Below, in pieces: positions 36,775 to 46,820 of a stretch of DNA of 64,000 bases; the first letter of the stretch is position 1; each line of letters begins with the position of its first letter. The stretch lies in assembly GCF_003939025.1 (NCBI RefSeq), contig NZ_RQIH01000007.1, positions 308,349 through 372,348 of the forward strand. The letters are read 5' to 3'. Made by a program: the position numbers and the translations under genes. The notes beneath the pieces are model-generated. The model saw only the letters and a list, made by a program, of their open reading frames with translations, was not told the origin of the DNA and did not search any database. The DNA comes from Rhizobium sophoriradicis (GTDB lineage: Bacteria > Pseudomonadota > Alphaproteobacteria > Rhizobiales > Rhizobiaceae).

Positions 36775-36831
36775 GGGAAATGCTCCGCTGAGAAGGAGAG
36801 GAGGCGCGGCCGAACCGCGCCGCCGTTCTGA

Positions 36832-37905
36832 TCAGAGCGAGCCGTCGGCCGCTGACTTCATGTAGGTCTCGGTGAAGCGGAGCTTCACGTTGCCGGTATC
36901 ACCCAGCACCTTGCCGTCGGGCATCTCAATGCCGATCACGTCAGCAGACGGCGCCCCATTGCCGAGCAGACCCTTCTCGAAAAGGAAGCTGCGGACGAGA
37001 TCCATGGTCTTCGGCAGGCCGGGCGAAGCGGTGAAGGCAACGGCGTCGGCCGGTTTGTCGAATAGCTTGGTTGCGGCGAGCTGGGCTTCGAAGCCGGCAC
37101 GGTCGGTGCCGGATGCAGAGCCCATGGCTTCGCGGGCGGCTTTGCCTTCGGCTGTGTCGGCCCGCAGCAGTGCGGCCGTCTCGTACCAGATGCCGGCGAG
37201 CGCCTTGCCGAAGTTCGGATTTTCCTTCAGCACGTCGGTGTTGGCGACCATCAGGTCGATGATCTCGCCCGGGACCTGCGAGCTGTCGAAAACCTTCTTG
37301 GCGCTGGGATCCTCCAGAATGGTGGAGACGAGCGGATTCCAGCTGACGACGGCGCTGACATCAGGCGTCTTGTAGGCTGCGACCATGTCGGCGTCCGATG
37401 TATTGACCACCTTCACGTCGCGCTCACTCAGCTTGATGCTTTCGAGCGCACGGGCGAGCAGATAGTGCGAGACGGAAAACTCGACGAGATTGACGTTTTG
37501 GCCCTTGATGTCGCCGAGGCTCGCCTTGTCCTTCAGGATGACGGCGTCATTGCCGTTCGAAAAATCGCCGACGATGACGGCCGTCGTGTCGACCCCGCCG
37601 GCGGCCGGGATCGACAGGCCGTCCATGTTGGTGAGCGTCACGGCATCGAAGGCGCCCGCCGTGTACTGGTTCATCGACTCGACGTAGTCATTGAACTGGG
37701 TGACTTCGATATTGATGCCGTATTTATCGGCCCATTTCTTGACGATGCCGTGGTCGCTCGCATAGCCCCAGGGCATCCAGCCGACATAGATGGACCAGGC
37801 GACCTTGAAGCTGGTTTTCGGCGCTGCGCCGGCGGAAGAGCCGAATCCGAAAGCCAACGATACCGAAAGGGCCGTTACGGAAAGAATCTTCGAAAAAGTC
37901 TGCAT
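36832..37905 (-). CDS. Periplasmic binding protein, predicted guanidine importer
   Basis: 357 residues, first gene of the guanidine operon. Signal peptide (SVTALSVSLAFGFGSSAGAA) followed by a NitT/TauT-type fold (FKVAWSIYVGWMPWGYASDHGIVKKWADKYG). The WMPW segment supplies aromatic residues that could form a cation-pi pocket for a small cation, but that is inference. The ATG at 37905 follows AAAGGGGAA. Directly preceded by the terminator and riboswitch, so it is the first gene under guanidine control. Confidence 0.85.
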   Translation of the reverse strand: MQTFSKILSVTALSVSLAFGFGSSAGAAPKTSFKVAWSIYVGWMPWGYASDHGIVKKWADKYGINIEVTQFNDYVESMNQYTAGAFDAVTLTNMDGLSIPAAGGVDTTAVIVGDFSNGNDAVILKDKASLGDIKGQNVNLVEFSVSHYLLARALESIKLSERDVKVVNTSDADMVAAYKTPDVSAVVSWNPLVSTILEDPSAKKVFDSSQVPGEIIDLMVANTDVLKENPNFGKALAGIWYETAALLRADTAEGKAAREAMGSASGTDRAGFEAQLAATKLFDKPADAVAFTASPGLPKTMDLVRSFLFEKGLLGNGAPSADVIGIEMPDGKVLGDTGNVKLRFTETYMKSAADGSL

Positions 37906-37928
37906 AGAAATTCCCCTTTTGCTTTTTC

Positions 37929-37968
37929 AAAAAGGGATCGGCAAAGACCATCGCGCCGCCAATCCCTT
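37929..37968 (-). terminator. Riboswitch-linked intrinsic terminator
   Basis: On the minus strand AAGGGATTGGC (37968-37958) pairs with GCCGATCCCTT (one T-G pair), followed by TTTTT and only about 25 bases from the binding-protein start. It lies ten bases after the guanidine-I aptamer, the position of an expression platform. Guanidine binding is expected to prevent its formation. Confidence 0.85.
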
Positions 37969-37977
37969 GGCTTACGA

Positions 37978-38090
37978 GGTCTCCCGGGCTTTTGTCCCGC
38001 CGTGCATCCGGTGGGATTTCTCTCCCAGCCGGTGGTGGCTCTCGGACCAGCACGCTCCCGTACGGAGCGCCGGAACCCTAGCCACCAACT
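37978..38090 (-). ncRNA. Guanidine-I riboswitch (ykkC class)
   Basis: The minus-strand RNA contains the hallmark segments of the ykkC-yxkD guanidine-I class in order: GGTGGC then CTAGGGTTCCG, the GGTCCGAGAGCCACC closing strand of P1, and the highly conserved ACGGCGGGAC-AAAA-GCCCGGGAGA at the 3' end. P1 (GGTGGC/GCCACC) and the P3 arms can be drawn by eye. The downstream gene set, importer plus carboxylase plus deiminase plus allophanate hydrolase, is a known regulon of this riboswitch. Confidence 0.95.
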
Positions 38091-38102
38091 CACAGATATC
38101 GA

Positions 38103-38118
38103 AGCAAGCAGTGTGCCA
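38103..38118 (-). promoter_or_regulatory. Sigma-54 (RpoN) promoter of the guanidine operon
   Basis: Minus-strand TGGCACACTGCTTGCT fits the -24/-12 consensus TGGCAC-N5-TTGCW exactly, with 10 bases between GG and GC. A start about 12 bases after the GC falls near 38092, just ahead of the riboswitch aptamer. A perfect palindrome CATTGCGCAATG at 38242-38253, about 130 bp upstream, could be an activator site. Confidence 0.85.
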
Positions 38119-38397
38119 GATCGTAACTGGTTGATTTATCTCGAAAGGGGATTGCCGGCTTGCTTTCGAAATCGGCTGCATAAGCATTTTGCGCGAAAAA
38201 TGTGCAGTGTTAGACAAAGGGATTGTGGCAGCGGCCTTCGCCATTGCGCAATGATTGAATGAGCGCTCTTTCGATTTCCTCAAGCAGATGGCTGAGCGGA
38301 ATTCAGGCTCCTGAGCTTCAGTTGCCTGGTCTTCCGTTGAAACGCGCGCGTAGGTAACAAGGCTGGCCTTTTTGCCTCGCCAACGCGGGAGGCAGCA

Positions 38398-38526
38398 CTA
38401 TCTGTACAGCACAAAATGCAATATGGGCATTTTCATCGCCCAAAGATGGGATGCAGCGGCAATAATTAGAGCCCATAAGGCCAGCGAGAACATGACCGCG
38501 GCTAACCTGATTCCCATTGACTGCAT
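38398..38526 (-). CDS. 42-residue single-helix membrane protein
   Basis: ATG at 38526 (a second ATG lies directly before it) preceded by GGAGGAA. The product begins MQSMGIRLAAVMFSLALWA and continues through IIAAASHLWA to a basic end, VLYR. One long hydrophobic stretch (about residues 7-25) predicts a single membrane segment. It is isolated between the guanidine operon promoter region and the VCBS-type gene. No function can be given. The roughly 280 bp between it and the sigma-54 promoter hold only the putative activator site. Confidence 0.5.
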   Translation of the reverse strand: MQSMGIRLAAVMFSLALWALIIAAASHLWAMKMPILHFVLYR

Positions 38527-38685
38527 CATTTCCTCCAACCCAGCATAATCGTCCCTCCTCGGACGATCTAACGCTATCAGGCTGCAGGTGGATCAGCTAT
38601 CGCAAGAAATCGCTACTGGATCGTCGCTGCAGCGAGCGCTGGAAAAGATGCAATGTTTGGCAATGGGGCGCTCGCTTCCTCTCTC

Positions 38686-39513
38686 TCAAACGACAAAGTG
38701 GAAGTTGTCGTATTGCGCGCCATAATAATCGGGGCCGCTCGTTTCGTTGATGACGGGCTCGGTGTCGAGCACGAGATAGTCGATTTGGCCATAGGCGCTG
38801 AGATCAATCACTTGCGGGTCATGAATGCTGTCAGCGGTCACGTTGACCGTAACCAAGAACACGGTATCGCCGTTCAGCCTACCTTCGATCGTCAGAACGT
38901 TGTCATAATCGGATGTGCCATTTGCCACGCTGAATTGCTCTATTTGGAAGGTGCCGCCATCGGCGGCCTGGATGGGTGTCCAGAATGCGCCGCCTAACAG
39001 ATAATGGTTGCCGTCGGCTTCCTTTTGTATCGCTGCATCGTCACCATCGTGCCAAGCGCCCCAATCGAAGCCCTTGTAGCCTGTGGGGAAATCATATTTG
39101 CCGACATCCTCGAAATTCACGAAGATGTCGCCACGCTCCGGCAGATCGACAGTGATATTGAGCAAGCCTAAGTCGGTGGCGCCTTTGCCGTCCGAGATCT
39201 TGAAATTGAACTGGTCGAGGAGTTGATCTCCAGGGCCGAGCGCTGATACCACCGGATTGGAGTGATCGAGTTCATAGGTATAGTAGCCGTCGGAATAGAT
39301 GGTCAGCGTGCCGTATTTTCCCTCGATCGTCGTCGTCGTGGCCGGTCCGTCCGGAGTGGCCGGTTGCGGAATTCGCTGCCCGTTGACGAAGTTGAGACGC
39401 ACAAGATCTCCGTCGGCATCCCTGGAACCGTCCAGGATGTTGCCGTCAACCGGCTTGTCGATGCCGAAAATGGGCTGGTATACGTCCGCTGCGACCGGCT
39501 TGTGGTTTGCCAT
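38686..39513 (-). CDS. VCBS/Ra-domain-like predicted secreted protein
   Basis: 275 residues, acidic. There is no N-terminal signal peptide, as expected for type I secretion. Residues 1-125 form a VCBS-like cadherin-type unit (NILDGSRDADGDLVRLNFVNG, GTLTIYSDGYYTYELDHSNP, FNFKISDGKGATDLGLLNITVD), the repeat type found in rhizobial Rap adhesins and giant adhesins. The C-terminal half (FVNFEDVGKYDFPTGYKGFDWG to the end) looks like a beta-sandwich binding module. The ATG at 39513 follows GGGAGGTAG. No secretion genes are adjacent. Adhesin, lectin or matrix protein is inference. Confidence 0.65.
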   Translation of the reverse strand: MANHKPVAADVYQPIFGIDKPVDGNILDGSRDADGDLVRLNFVNGQRIPQPATPDGPATTTTIEGKYGTLTIYSDGYYTYELDHSNPVVSALGPGDQLLDQFNFKISDGKGATDLGLLNITVDLPERGDIFVNFEDVGKYDFPTGYKGFDWGAWHDGDDAAIQKEADGNHYLLGGAFWTPIQAADGGTFQIEQFSVANGTSDYDNVLTIEGRLNGDTVFLVTVNVTADSIHDPQVIDLSAYGQIDYLVLDTEPVINETSGPDYYGAQYDNFHFVV

Positions 39514-39847
39514 TTCTACCTCCCGTCTGAAGTTCTGTTTAAACATGCAACCCTATCGGGTGCTTGGCAACGAGATTTTGACGAGCGTCTGACCAGTTCA
39601 GCCGGTTAAACCCAACAGACGCAATTTATCTGGAGTTCAATGATCCAAGTAAAGGGAGCGACGCAGGCGTCTATTCCCTTGGAAATGAATATTTATGTCT
39701 GTCTTACTCTGATGCCGCTTTGGGGAATGCGGTATTTTCTGCCTGTTCAAGCTTTCGATCAATTTCGGCCAGCGGAAATATTTCAGGCAGCGTAATAATG
39801 CCAGGCTCATGATGACGTCATCATGACGATAACCGGCGTTGATTGCT
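39514..39847. other. AT-richer spacer with a 20-bp perfect palindrome
   Basis: About 330 bp between the VCBS-type gene and livF with no convincing gene. At 39807-39826 it holds the perfect, loopless palindrome TCATGATGACGTCATCATGA, 21 bp after the livF stop. Lacking a loop and a T-tract, it fits a dimeric protein-binding site better than a terminator. Confidence 0.6.
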
Positions 39848-40564
39848 TCAATGCAGGCCGCCCACTCCGAGCAAGCTTTCGACGGCTTCGTGGTCCTTGG
39901 ATAGGTCTGCCGGCGTTCCCGCCCAGGCCAGCCGCCCTCGTTCGAGAATGACGACCTGATCGGCGAAATCGAGCGCGCTCTGGATCCGCTGCTCGACAAG
40001 AAGGATGGTCATGTCGCCTGACTTGGCGAGTCCGGCGAAAGCTGCCATCAGTTCCTCGCAGATAACGGGGGCAAGCCCCTCGAGCGGTTCGTCGAGCAGC
40101 AGCACGGACGGGCGGCCGAGAATGGTGCGGGCCGTTGAAAGCATCTGCTGTTCGCCGCCGGAGAGCTGGTTGCCGAGGTTGCGGCGGCGCTCCTTCAGGC
40201 GCGGGAACAGTGCATAGGCTTCCTCCAGCGCCGTTTTCGGCCGCGCCTTCAAGCCGACGAAAAGGTTCTCTTCGACCGTCAACGTCGGAAAGACGCAGCG
40301 TGTCTGCGGCACATAGCCGAGACCCTTATGCGCGCGTGTTGCGCTTGGTGCTGTTGTGACATCCGTATCGCCAAGGGTGATGCGGCCCTCATAGCGTCGG
40401 GTCTGACCGGCGAGCGTCGCCAGCAGCGTTGTCTTGCCCATGCCGTTGCGGCCGAGCACGGCGAGCCTTGCGCCTGCCGGCACGGAGAAGGAAATGCCTT
40501 CCAACACCCGCGTCGGCCCGTATCCGGCCGACAGATTTTCGACCTTAAGCGACAGGGCTGGCAT
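39848..40564 (-). CDS. livF: Branched-chain-type ABC importer ATPase
   Basis: 238 residues from the ATG at 40564; an ATG two codons upstream is equally possible. Walker A GRNGMGKTT, signature LSGGEQQMLSTARTI, Walker B VLLLDEPLEGLAP and H-loop LLVEQRI are present, in the LivF arrangement. Last gene of a five-gene importer set, overlapping livG by about 20 bases. Confidence 0.92.
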   Translation of the reverse strand: MPALSLKVENLSAGYGPTRVLEGISFSVPAGARLAVLGRNGMGKTTLLATLAGQTRRYEGRITLGDTDVTTAPSATRAHKGLGYVPQTRCVFPTLTVEENLFVGLKARPKTALEEAYALFPRLKERRRNLGNQLSGGEQQMLSTARTILGRPSVLLLDEPLEGLAPVICEELMAAFAGLAKSGDMTILLVEQRIQSALDFADQVVILERGRLAWAGTPADLSKDHEAVESLLGVGGLH

Positions 40565-41309
40565 TGGCATAACTCCCGAGATAGGCCTCGCGCACACGCG
40601 CATCCCTGGTGACGTCCTCAGGTCGGCCGTCGAAAATGATCGCGCCGGCTGCCAGCACGATGACGCGTTTGGCAAAACGAAAGACAAGATCCATGTCGTG
40701 TTCGATCATCAGCACGGCGAGATCGGCGGGCAGATCGGCCAGCGCTTGCTCGATGCGGCCGGTATCGCTTTGCGGCACGCCGGCGGCCGGCTCGTCGAGC
40801 AGCAGCACCTTCGGCTTCAGCGCCAGAGCGACGGCGAGTTCCAGAAGCCGCTGTTGCCCATAGGCAATCTCGCTGACCTTGCGATGCATCAGCGGCGTCA
40901 GTCCGAGCTTTCCCAGGAGGTCGTCGATCTCGGCCATGACATCGGGCATCGAGAGGAAATTTCCGAACATGTTCCAGGTCTTTCCGTCCCGCTGCAGGAC
41001 AGCGAGCCCCACATGTTCGGCGGGCGTCATGTCCTGGAAAAGCCGCGTCACCTGAAAGGAGCGGACGAGGCCGCGTTTGACCCTGCCGATCGCATTGACT
41101 GCCGTCACCGTTTCGCCGCCAAGGCGGACCTCGCCGGAATCGGGGGGGAGATTGCCGGTGACGAGGTTGACGAAGGTGGTCTTGCCGGCGCCGTTCGGGC
41201 CGATCAGCGCGACGCGGTCGCCGGGCGCCATCGCCAGCGAAACATCGTTGGTGACTGCAAGGCCACCGAAGGCTTTCCGGAGATTGGCGACTTCGAACAC
41301 ATGGCTCAT
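40545..41309 (-). CDS. livG: Branched-chain-type ABC importer ATPase
   Basis: 254 residues. Walker A GPNGAGKTTFVN, signature IAYGQQRLLELAVAL (LivG type), Walker B VLLLDEPAAGVPQ and H-loop MIEHDMDLVF. It overlaps both livM and livF. Domain order and loop lengths are those of LivG rather than LivF. Confidence 0.92.
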   Translation of the reverse strand: MSHVFEVANLRKAFGGLAVTNDVSLAMAPGDRVALIGPNGAGKTTFVNLVTGNLPPDSGEVRLGGETVTAVNAIGRVKRGLVRSFQVTRLFQDMTPAEHVGLAVLQRDGKTWNMFGNFLSMPDVMAEIDDLLGKLGLTPLMHRKVSEIAYGQQRLLELAVALALKPKVLLLDEPAAGVPQSDTGRIEQALADLPADLAVLMIEHDMDLVFRFAKRVIVLAAGAIIFDGRPEDVTRDARVREAYLGSYANASPVA

Positions 41310-42310
41310 GAGCGCTGCTCCCTGCGGCGGTCAATGAAATTTGCGGCCGTTCCGTAAAGCCCTTTCGGCGCGAAGAGCACGACGGCGATCAAGAGCGCAC
41401 CGACCATGGTCAGCCAGTGGAAGGGATTGGCGGCCGAGACATAGTCCTCGAAGAGCATAAAGATGATCGTGCCGGAGAGCGCCCCGAAGAGAGAGCCGGT
41501 GCCGCCGAGCACGAGCATGACCAGCGCCTCCGCCGACTGTGTGAAGGACAGGCTGTCAAGACCGACGACCTGCGTCGAGATCGCGTTCAAGGCGCCGCCG
41601 ACCCCGGCAACCGCGCCCGAGATGGCGTACATCCTGATGAGCGCGCCTTTCGGCGAACCACCCATGGCGCGGACACGCAACGGGTCCTGCTTGATGGCGC
41701 GGCAGAGCATGCCGAAGGGTGAACGCACCAGCAATCTCAGCAGCACGAAGACAACAAGCAGCAGCGTCATTCCGAAAAAGAAGGCGGTGCGGCCATAAAG
41801 ATCGAATTCAAAAAAGCCGAGGACCGGATCGGGCGCGATGCCGGAAAGTCCATCGCTGCCGCCTGTCCATGAGGAGGCCTTGTTGGCGAATTCGTGGAAG
41901 AGGTGGATGAGGGCAATCGACAGCACGAGCTGCGGCAGGCCATGCGCGCGCAGAATGATCGCGCCGCTGAGCAGCCCAGAAGCTACGCCGCCGGCAATGC
42001 CGGCGAGCAGCATCAGCAGCGGATCATTGATGCCGTAATGCGCCGATAGGATGCCGGCGGCATAGGCGCCGGAGCCGAACAGGGCGGCATGGCCGAGCGT
42101 CGCAACGCCGCAATAGCCGGTCACCAGATCGAGCGAGAGCACGAGCAGCGCGATGGTGATCATCCGGGTCAGAAGCGCGAGATTATCAGGGAAGGCGAAA
42201 TAGCCGATGGCGGCAACGGCGATGATCACCATGATGCCGGCGAGATCGCGGCTGACATAACCGCGCCGTTGCTGGAGACGTCCGTTTACGTTGTTCAACA
42301 CAAGCGCCAT
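41306..42310 (-). CDS. livM: Branched-chain-type ABC importer permease
   Basis: 334 residues with about ten hydrophobic segments. The LivM pattern is visible as LLVLSLDLVTGYCGVATLGHAALFGSGAYAAG and the loop AIKQDPLRVRAMGGSPKGALIRMYAISGAVAGVGGAL. The ATG at 42310 follows closely on livH (stop at 42312). An upstream in-frame start would overlap livH without a site. Confidence 0.92.
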   Translation of the reverse strand: MALVLNNVNGRLQQRRGYVSRDLAGIMVIIAVAAIGYFAFPDNLALLTRMITIALLVLSLDLVTGYCGVATLGHAALFGSGAYAAGILSAHYGINDPLLMLLAGIAGGVASGLLSGAIILRAHGLPQLVLSIALIHLFHEFANKASSWTGGSDGLSGIAPDPVLGFFEFDLYGRTAFFFGMTLLLVVFVLLRLLVRSPFGMLCRAIKQDPLRVRAMGGSPKGALIRMYAISGAVAGVGGALNAISTQVVGLDSLSFTQSAEALVMLVLGGTGSLFGALSGTIIFMLFEDYVSAANPFHWLTMVGALLIAVVLFAPKGLYGTAANFIDRRREQRS

Positions 42311-42311
42311 C

Positions 42312-43175
42312 TCACTTCGCCCTCCCGGCAAGGCCGCGCGGGAAGACGCAGATGATCGCGATCACGGCAAGATAGAAGAAGAATTCCCCGAACTCCGGCA
42401 TCAGATAGCGGCCGGTCGTATCGATCGCGCCGAGCAGCAGGCAGGCGATCAGCGCGCCGGGAATGGAGCCGGCGCCGCCGACGGAGACGACGACCAGGAA
42501 AGTCACCATGTAGCGCAGCGCGTAATAAGGTTCGACCGGCAGGAGTTCGGCGCCGACCACGCCGCCGAAGGCGGCAAGCCCGACGGCGATGGCAAAGCTC
42601 ACCGCATAGATGATCTCGGTGCGTACGCCGAGTGCCGCCGCCATCGCCGCATCGTCCACCGAGGCGCGCAGTTTGACGCCGAAGCTGGTCCTTTCGATCG
42701 CGAACCAGAGCGCGAGCGCCACGGCGAGGCCGCAGAGAATGGCAAAAAGCCGGTGAACGGGAATGGTGCGAAAGCCAAGATCGGCCGAACCCTGCAGCGC
42801 CGCGGCAAGCGGTATGGTCTTCAGCGTTGGTCCCATGAGGTAATTGGCGATGCCGATGATGCAGAAGGTTATGCCGATCGTCATCAGCACCTGGGTCAGT
42901 TCCGGGGCACCGTAGATCCGGCGGTAGAGGAAGCGCTCGAGAGGGATTGCAATGATGATCGTGGCGACCACGGCAGCGAAGATCGCTATAGCATAACCGA
43001 GGCCGAGGTCACGTGCGGCATAGGAGGCGATGTAGCCGCCGATCATGGCGAAGGCGCCGTGCGCGAGGTTGACGACGCGCATCAGCCCCATGGTGACGGA
43101 AAGGCCGATCGAGATCACGAAGAGCACCATGCCATAGGCAAGCGCGTCGACGGCTATGCTGAAGACTGTCTGCAT
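42312..43175 (-). CDS. livH: Branched-chain-type ABC importer permease
   Basis: 287 residues, strongly hydrophobic. LivH features are IGLSVTMGLMRVVNLAHGAFAMIGGYIA at the start and LRASVDDAAMAAALGVRTEIIYAVSFAIA, the ABC-contact loop. It lies 66 bp after the binding-protein gene. Confidence 0.92.
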   Translation of the reverse strand: MQTVFSIAVDALAYGMVLFVISIGLSVTMGLMRVVNLAHGAFAMIGGYIASYAARDLGLGYAIAIFAAVVATIIIAIPLERFLYRRIYGAPELTQVLMTIGITFCIIGIANYLMGPTLKTIPLAAALQGSADLGFRTIPVHRLFAILCGLAVALALWFAIERTSFGVKLRASVDDAAMAAALGVRTEIIYAVSFAIAVGLAAFGGVVGAELLPVEPYYALRYMVTFLVVVSVGGAGSIPGALIACLLLGAIDTTGRYLMPEFGEFFFYLAVIAIICVFPRGLAGRAK

Positions 43176-43241
43176 GGAACTACCTGCTTGAATGCGACGG
43201 ACCTAAGATTCCAAGCCCGCCGCATGTTCTGACGCCCGATG

Positions 43242-44414
43242 TTACTTGGCTGCCGCCAGGCCCGGATCGCCCTGCTTCTCGAAGGTCTGGACCTCCTTGT
43301 TGACGTAGGTCCCGTCGTCGGCCTTGGCGACTTCGCGCAGATAGATGTTCTGCGTGATGTGGCGACTTTCCGGATCGATCGAAACCGGGCCGCGCGGGCT
43401 CGTCCAGGCAAGGCCCTTCACCGCATCGACAGCCTGTTCAGCATCCTGCTTGCCGCCCGTCGCCTCGATCATCTTGTAGATGACATACATGCCGTCATAG
43501 GCGCTGACTGCGGGGAAGGAGAGTTCGGCCTTGTTGCCGATCGCTTTAGTGGCAGCCTCGACGAAAGCCTTGTTTTCGGGCGAGTCGTGCGAAACGGCAT
43601 AGTGGAAGGTCGTCTGGATGCCGAGTGCGGCATCACCGAGCGCCGGCAGGTCGGATTCCTGGGTCAGGTCGCCGGGCGCGAAGAACTTGATACCGGCAGC
43701 CTTCAGGCCATTCTCGTTATAGGCTTTGACGAAGCCGAGCGTCGTCGGTCCCGACGGCAGGAAGGCGAAGACGCCCTCAGCGCCGGAATCCTTGATGCGC
43801 TGCATAATCGGGCTGAAATCGTTGGTCGCAAGCGGCATGCGGATGGCCTCGACCACCTGACCGCCGGCCTTTTCGAAGCCGGTCTTGAAGGCATTCTCGG
43901 CATCGACGCCCGGGCCGTAATCGCTGACGACCGAGATTACCTTCTTGACGCCGGCGTCGAAGGCGACCTTGGCGATCGGCGTCGAGGTCTGCCAGGTCGT
44001 AAACGAGGTGCGCACGACGAGCGGACTCTTGGTCACGATCGCCGAGGTGGCGGCGTTCATGATGACCATCGGCACATTGCCCTGCTTGAGGATCGGTGTC
44101 ACCGCCATGGCGTCGGGGGTGAAATAGAAGCCGGCGAGATACCGGACCTTTTCCTTGACGATCAGTTCCTGGGCAAGCGCCTTGGATTGGGCAGGATCGG
44201 CCTGCGGCACGTCGCGATAGACGATCTCCACCGTGTCGTTGCCGACCTTGCTGCCGTTAACGGCCATATAGGCGTCAATCCCCGCCTTGAAGTTCTTGCC
44301 CTGAAGCGCGAACGGACCGGAGAATGGGCCGATGACGCCGACCTTGATGGTGTCGGCATAGGCGCTCGTGCCCAGGACGATGGCCGCAGCGGCGGCCAGA
44401 AACAGCTTCCTCAT
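43242..44414 (-). CDS. Periplasmic binding protein, Leu/Ile/Val-type
   Basis: 390 residues. Signal peptide LFLAAAAAIVLGTSAYA, then a type I periplasmic fold (IKVGVIGPFSGPFALQGKNFKAGIDAYMAVNG). First gene of the livHMGF-like set. Proteins of this branch bind amino acids but also aromatic acids, amides and urea. pobA lies 176 bp upstream on the same strand, so uptake of 4-hydroxybenzoate or a related aromatic acid is a reasonable guess. Between them the DNA is AT-richer and probably contains a separate promoter. Confidence 0.85.
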   Translation of the reverse strand: MRKLFLAAAAAIVLGTSAYADTIKVGVIGPFSGPFALQGKNFKAGIDAYMAVNGSKVGNDTVEIVYRDVPQADPAQSKALAQELIVKEKVRYLAGFYFTPDAMAVTPILKQGNVPMVIMNAATSAIVTKSPLVVRTSFTTWQTSTPIAKVAFDAGVKKVISVVSDYGPGVDAENAFKTGFEKAGGQVVEAIRMPLATNDFSPIMQRIKDSGAEGVFAFLPSGPTTLGFVKAYNENGLKAAGIKFFAPGDLTQESDLPALGDAALGIQTTFHYAVSHDSPENKAFVEAATKAIGNKAELSFPAVSAYDGMYVIYKMIEATGGKQDAEQAVDAVKGLAWTSPRGPVSIDPESRHITQNIYLREVAKADDGTYVNKEVQTFEKQGDPGLAAAK

Positions 44415-44590
44415 TTTCTCTCTCCCTTTTCGGCGTACTCCGGCGCCGTATTGAATTTCATGTTAGCTTCTCATGCGAAATGGTGATGTAAAATGAAATA
44501 AATCCCCAAACACATGATTTCCTGGTTATGGTTCTGCGTCCCGAGCACTCGGTGGCTCTGCGGATGCGCGCAGCCTTCATCCGCAGTCCT

Positions 44591-46770
<2,180 letters not shown>

Positions 46771-46820
46771 GGTTTCGGCGTCCGGTGACAGCGCATTCGC
46801 AGGCGTCAGTCACCGATGTC

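Noticed and set aside
38380..38400. Terminator after the 42-residue membrane protein gene
   Set aside because: GCCTC/GAGGC can pair, but on the gene's strand it is followed by A residues, not T residues.
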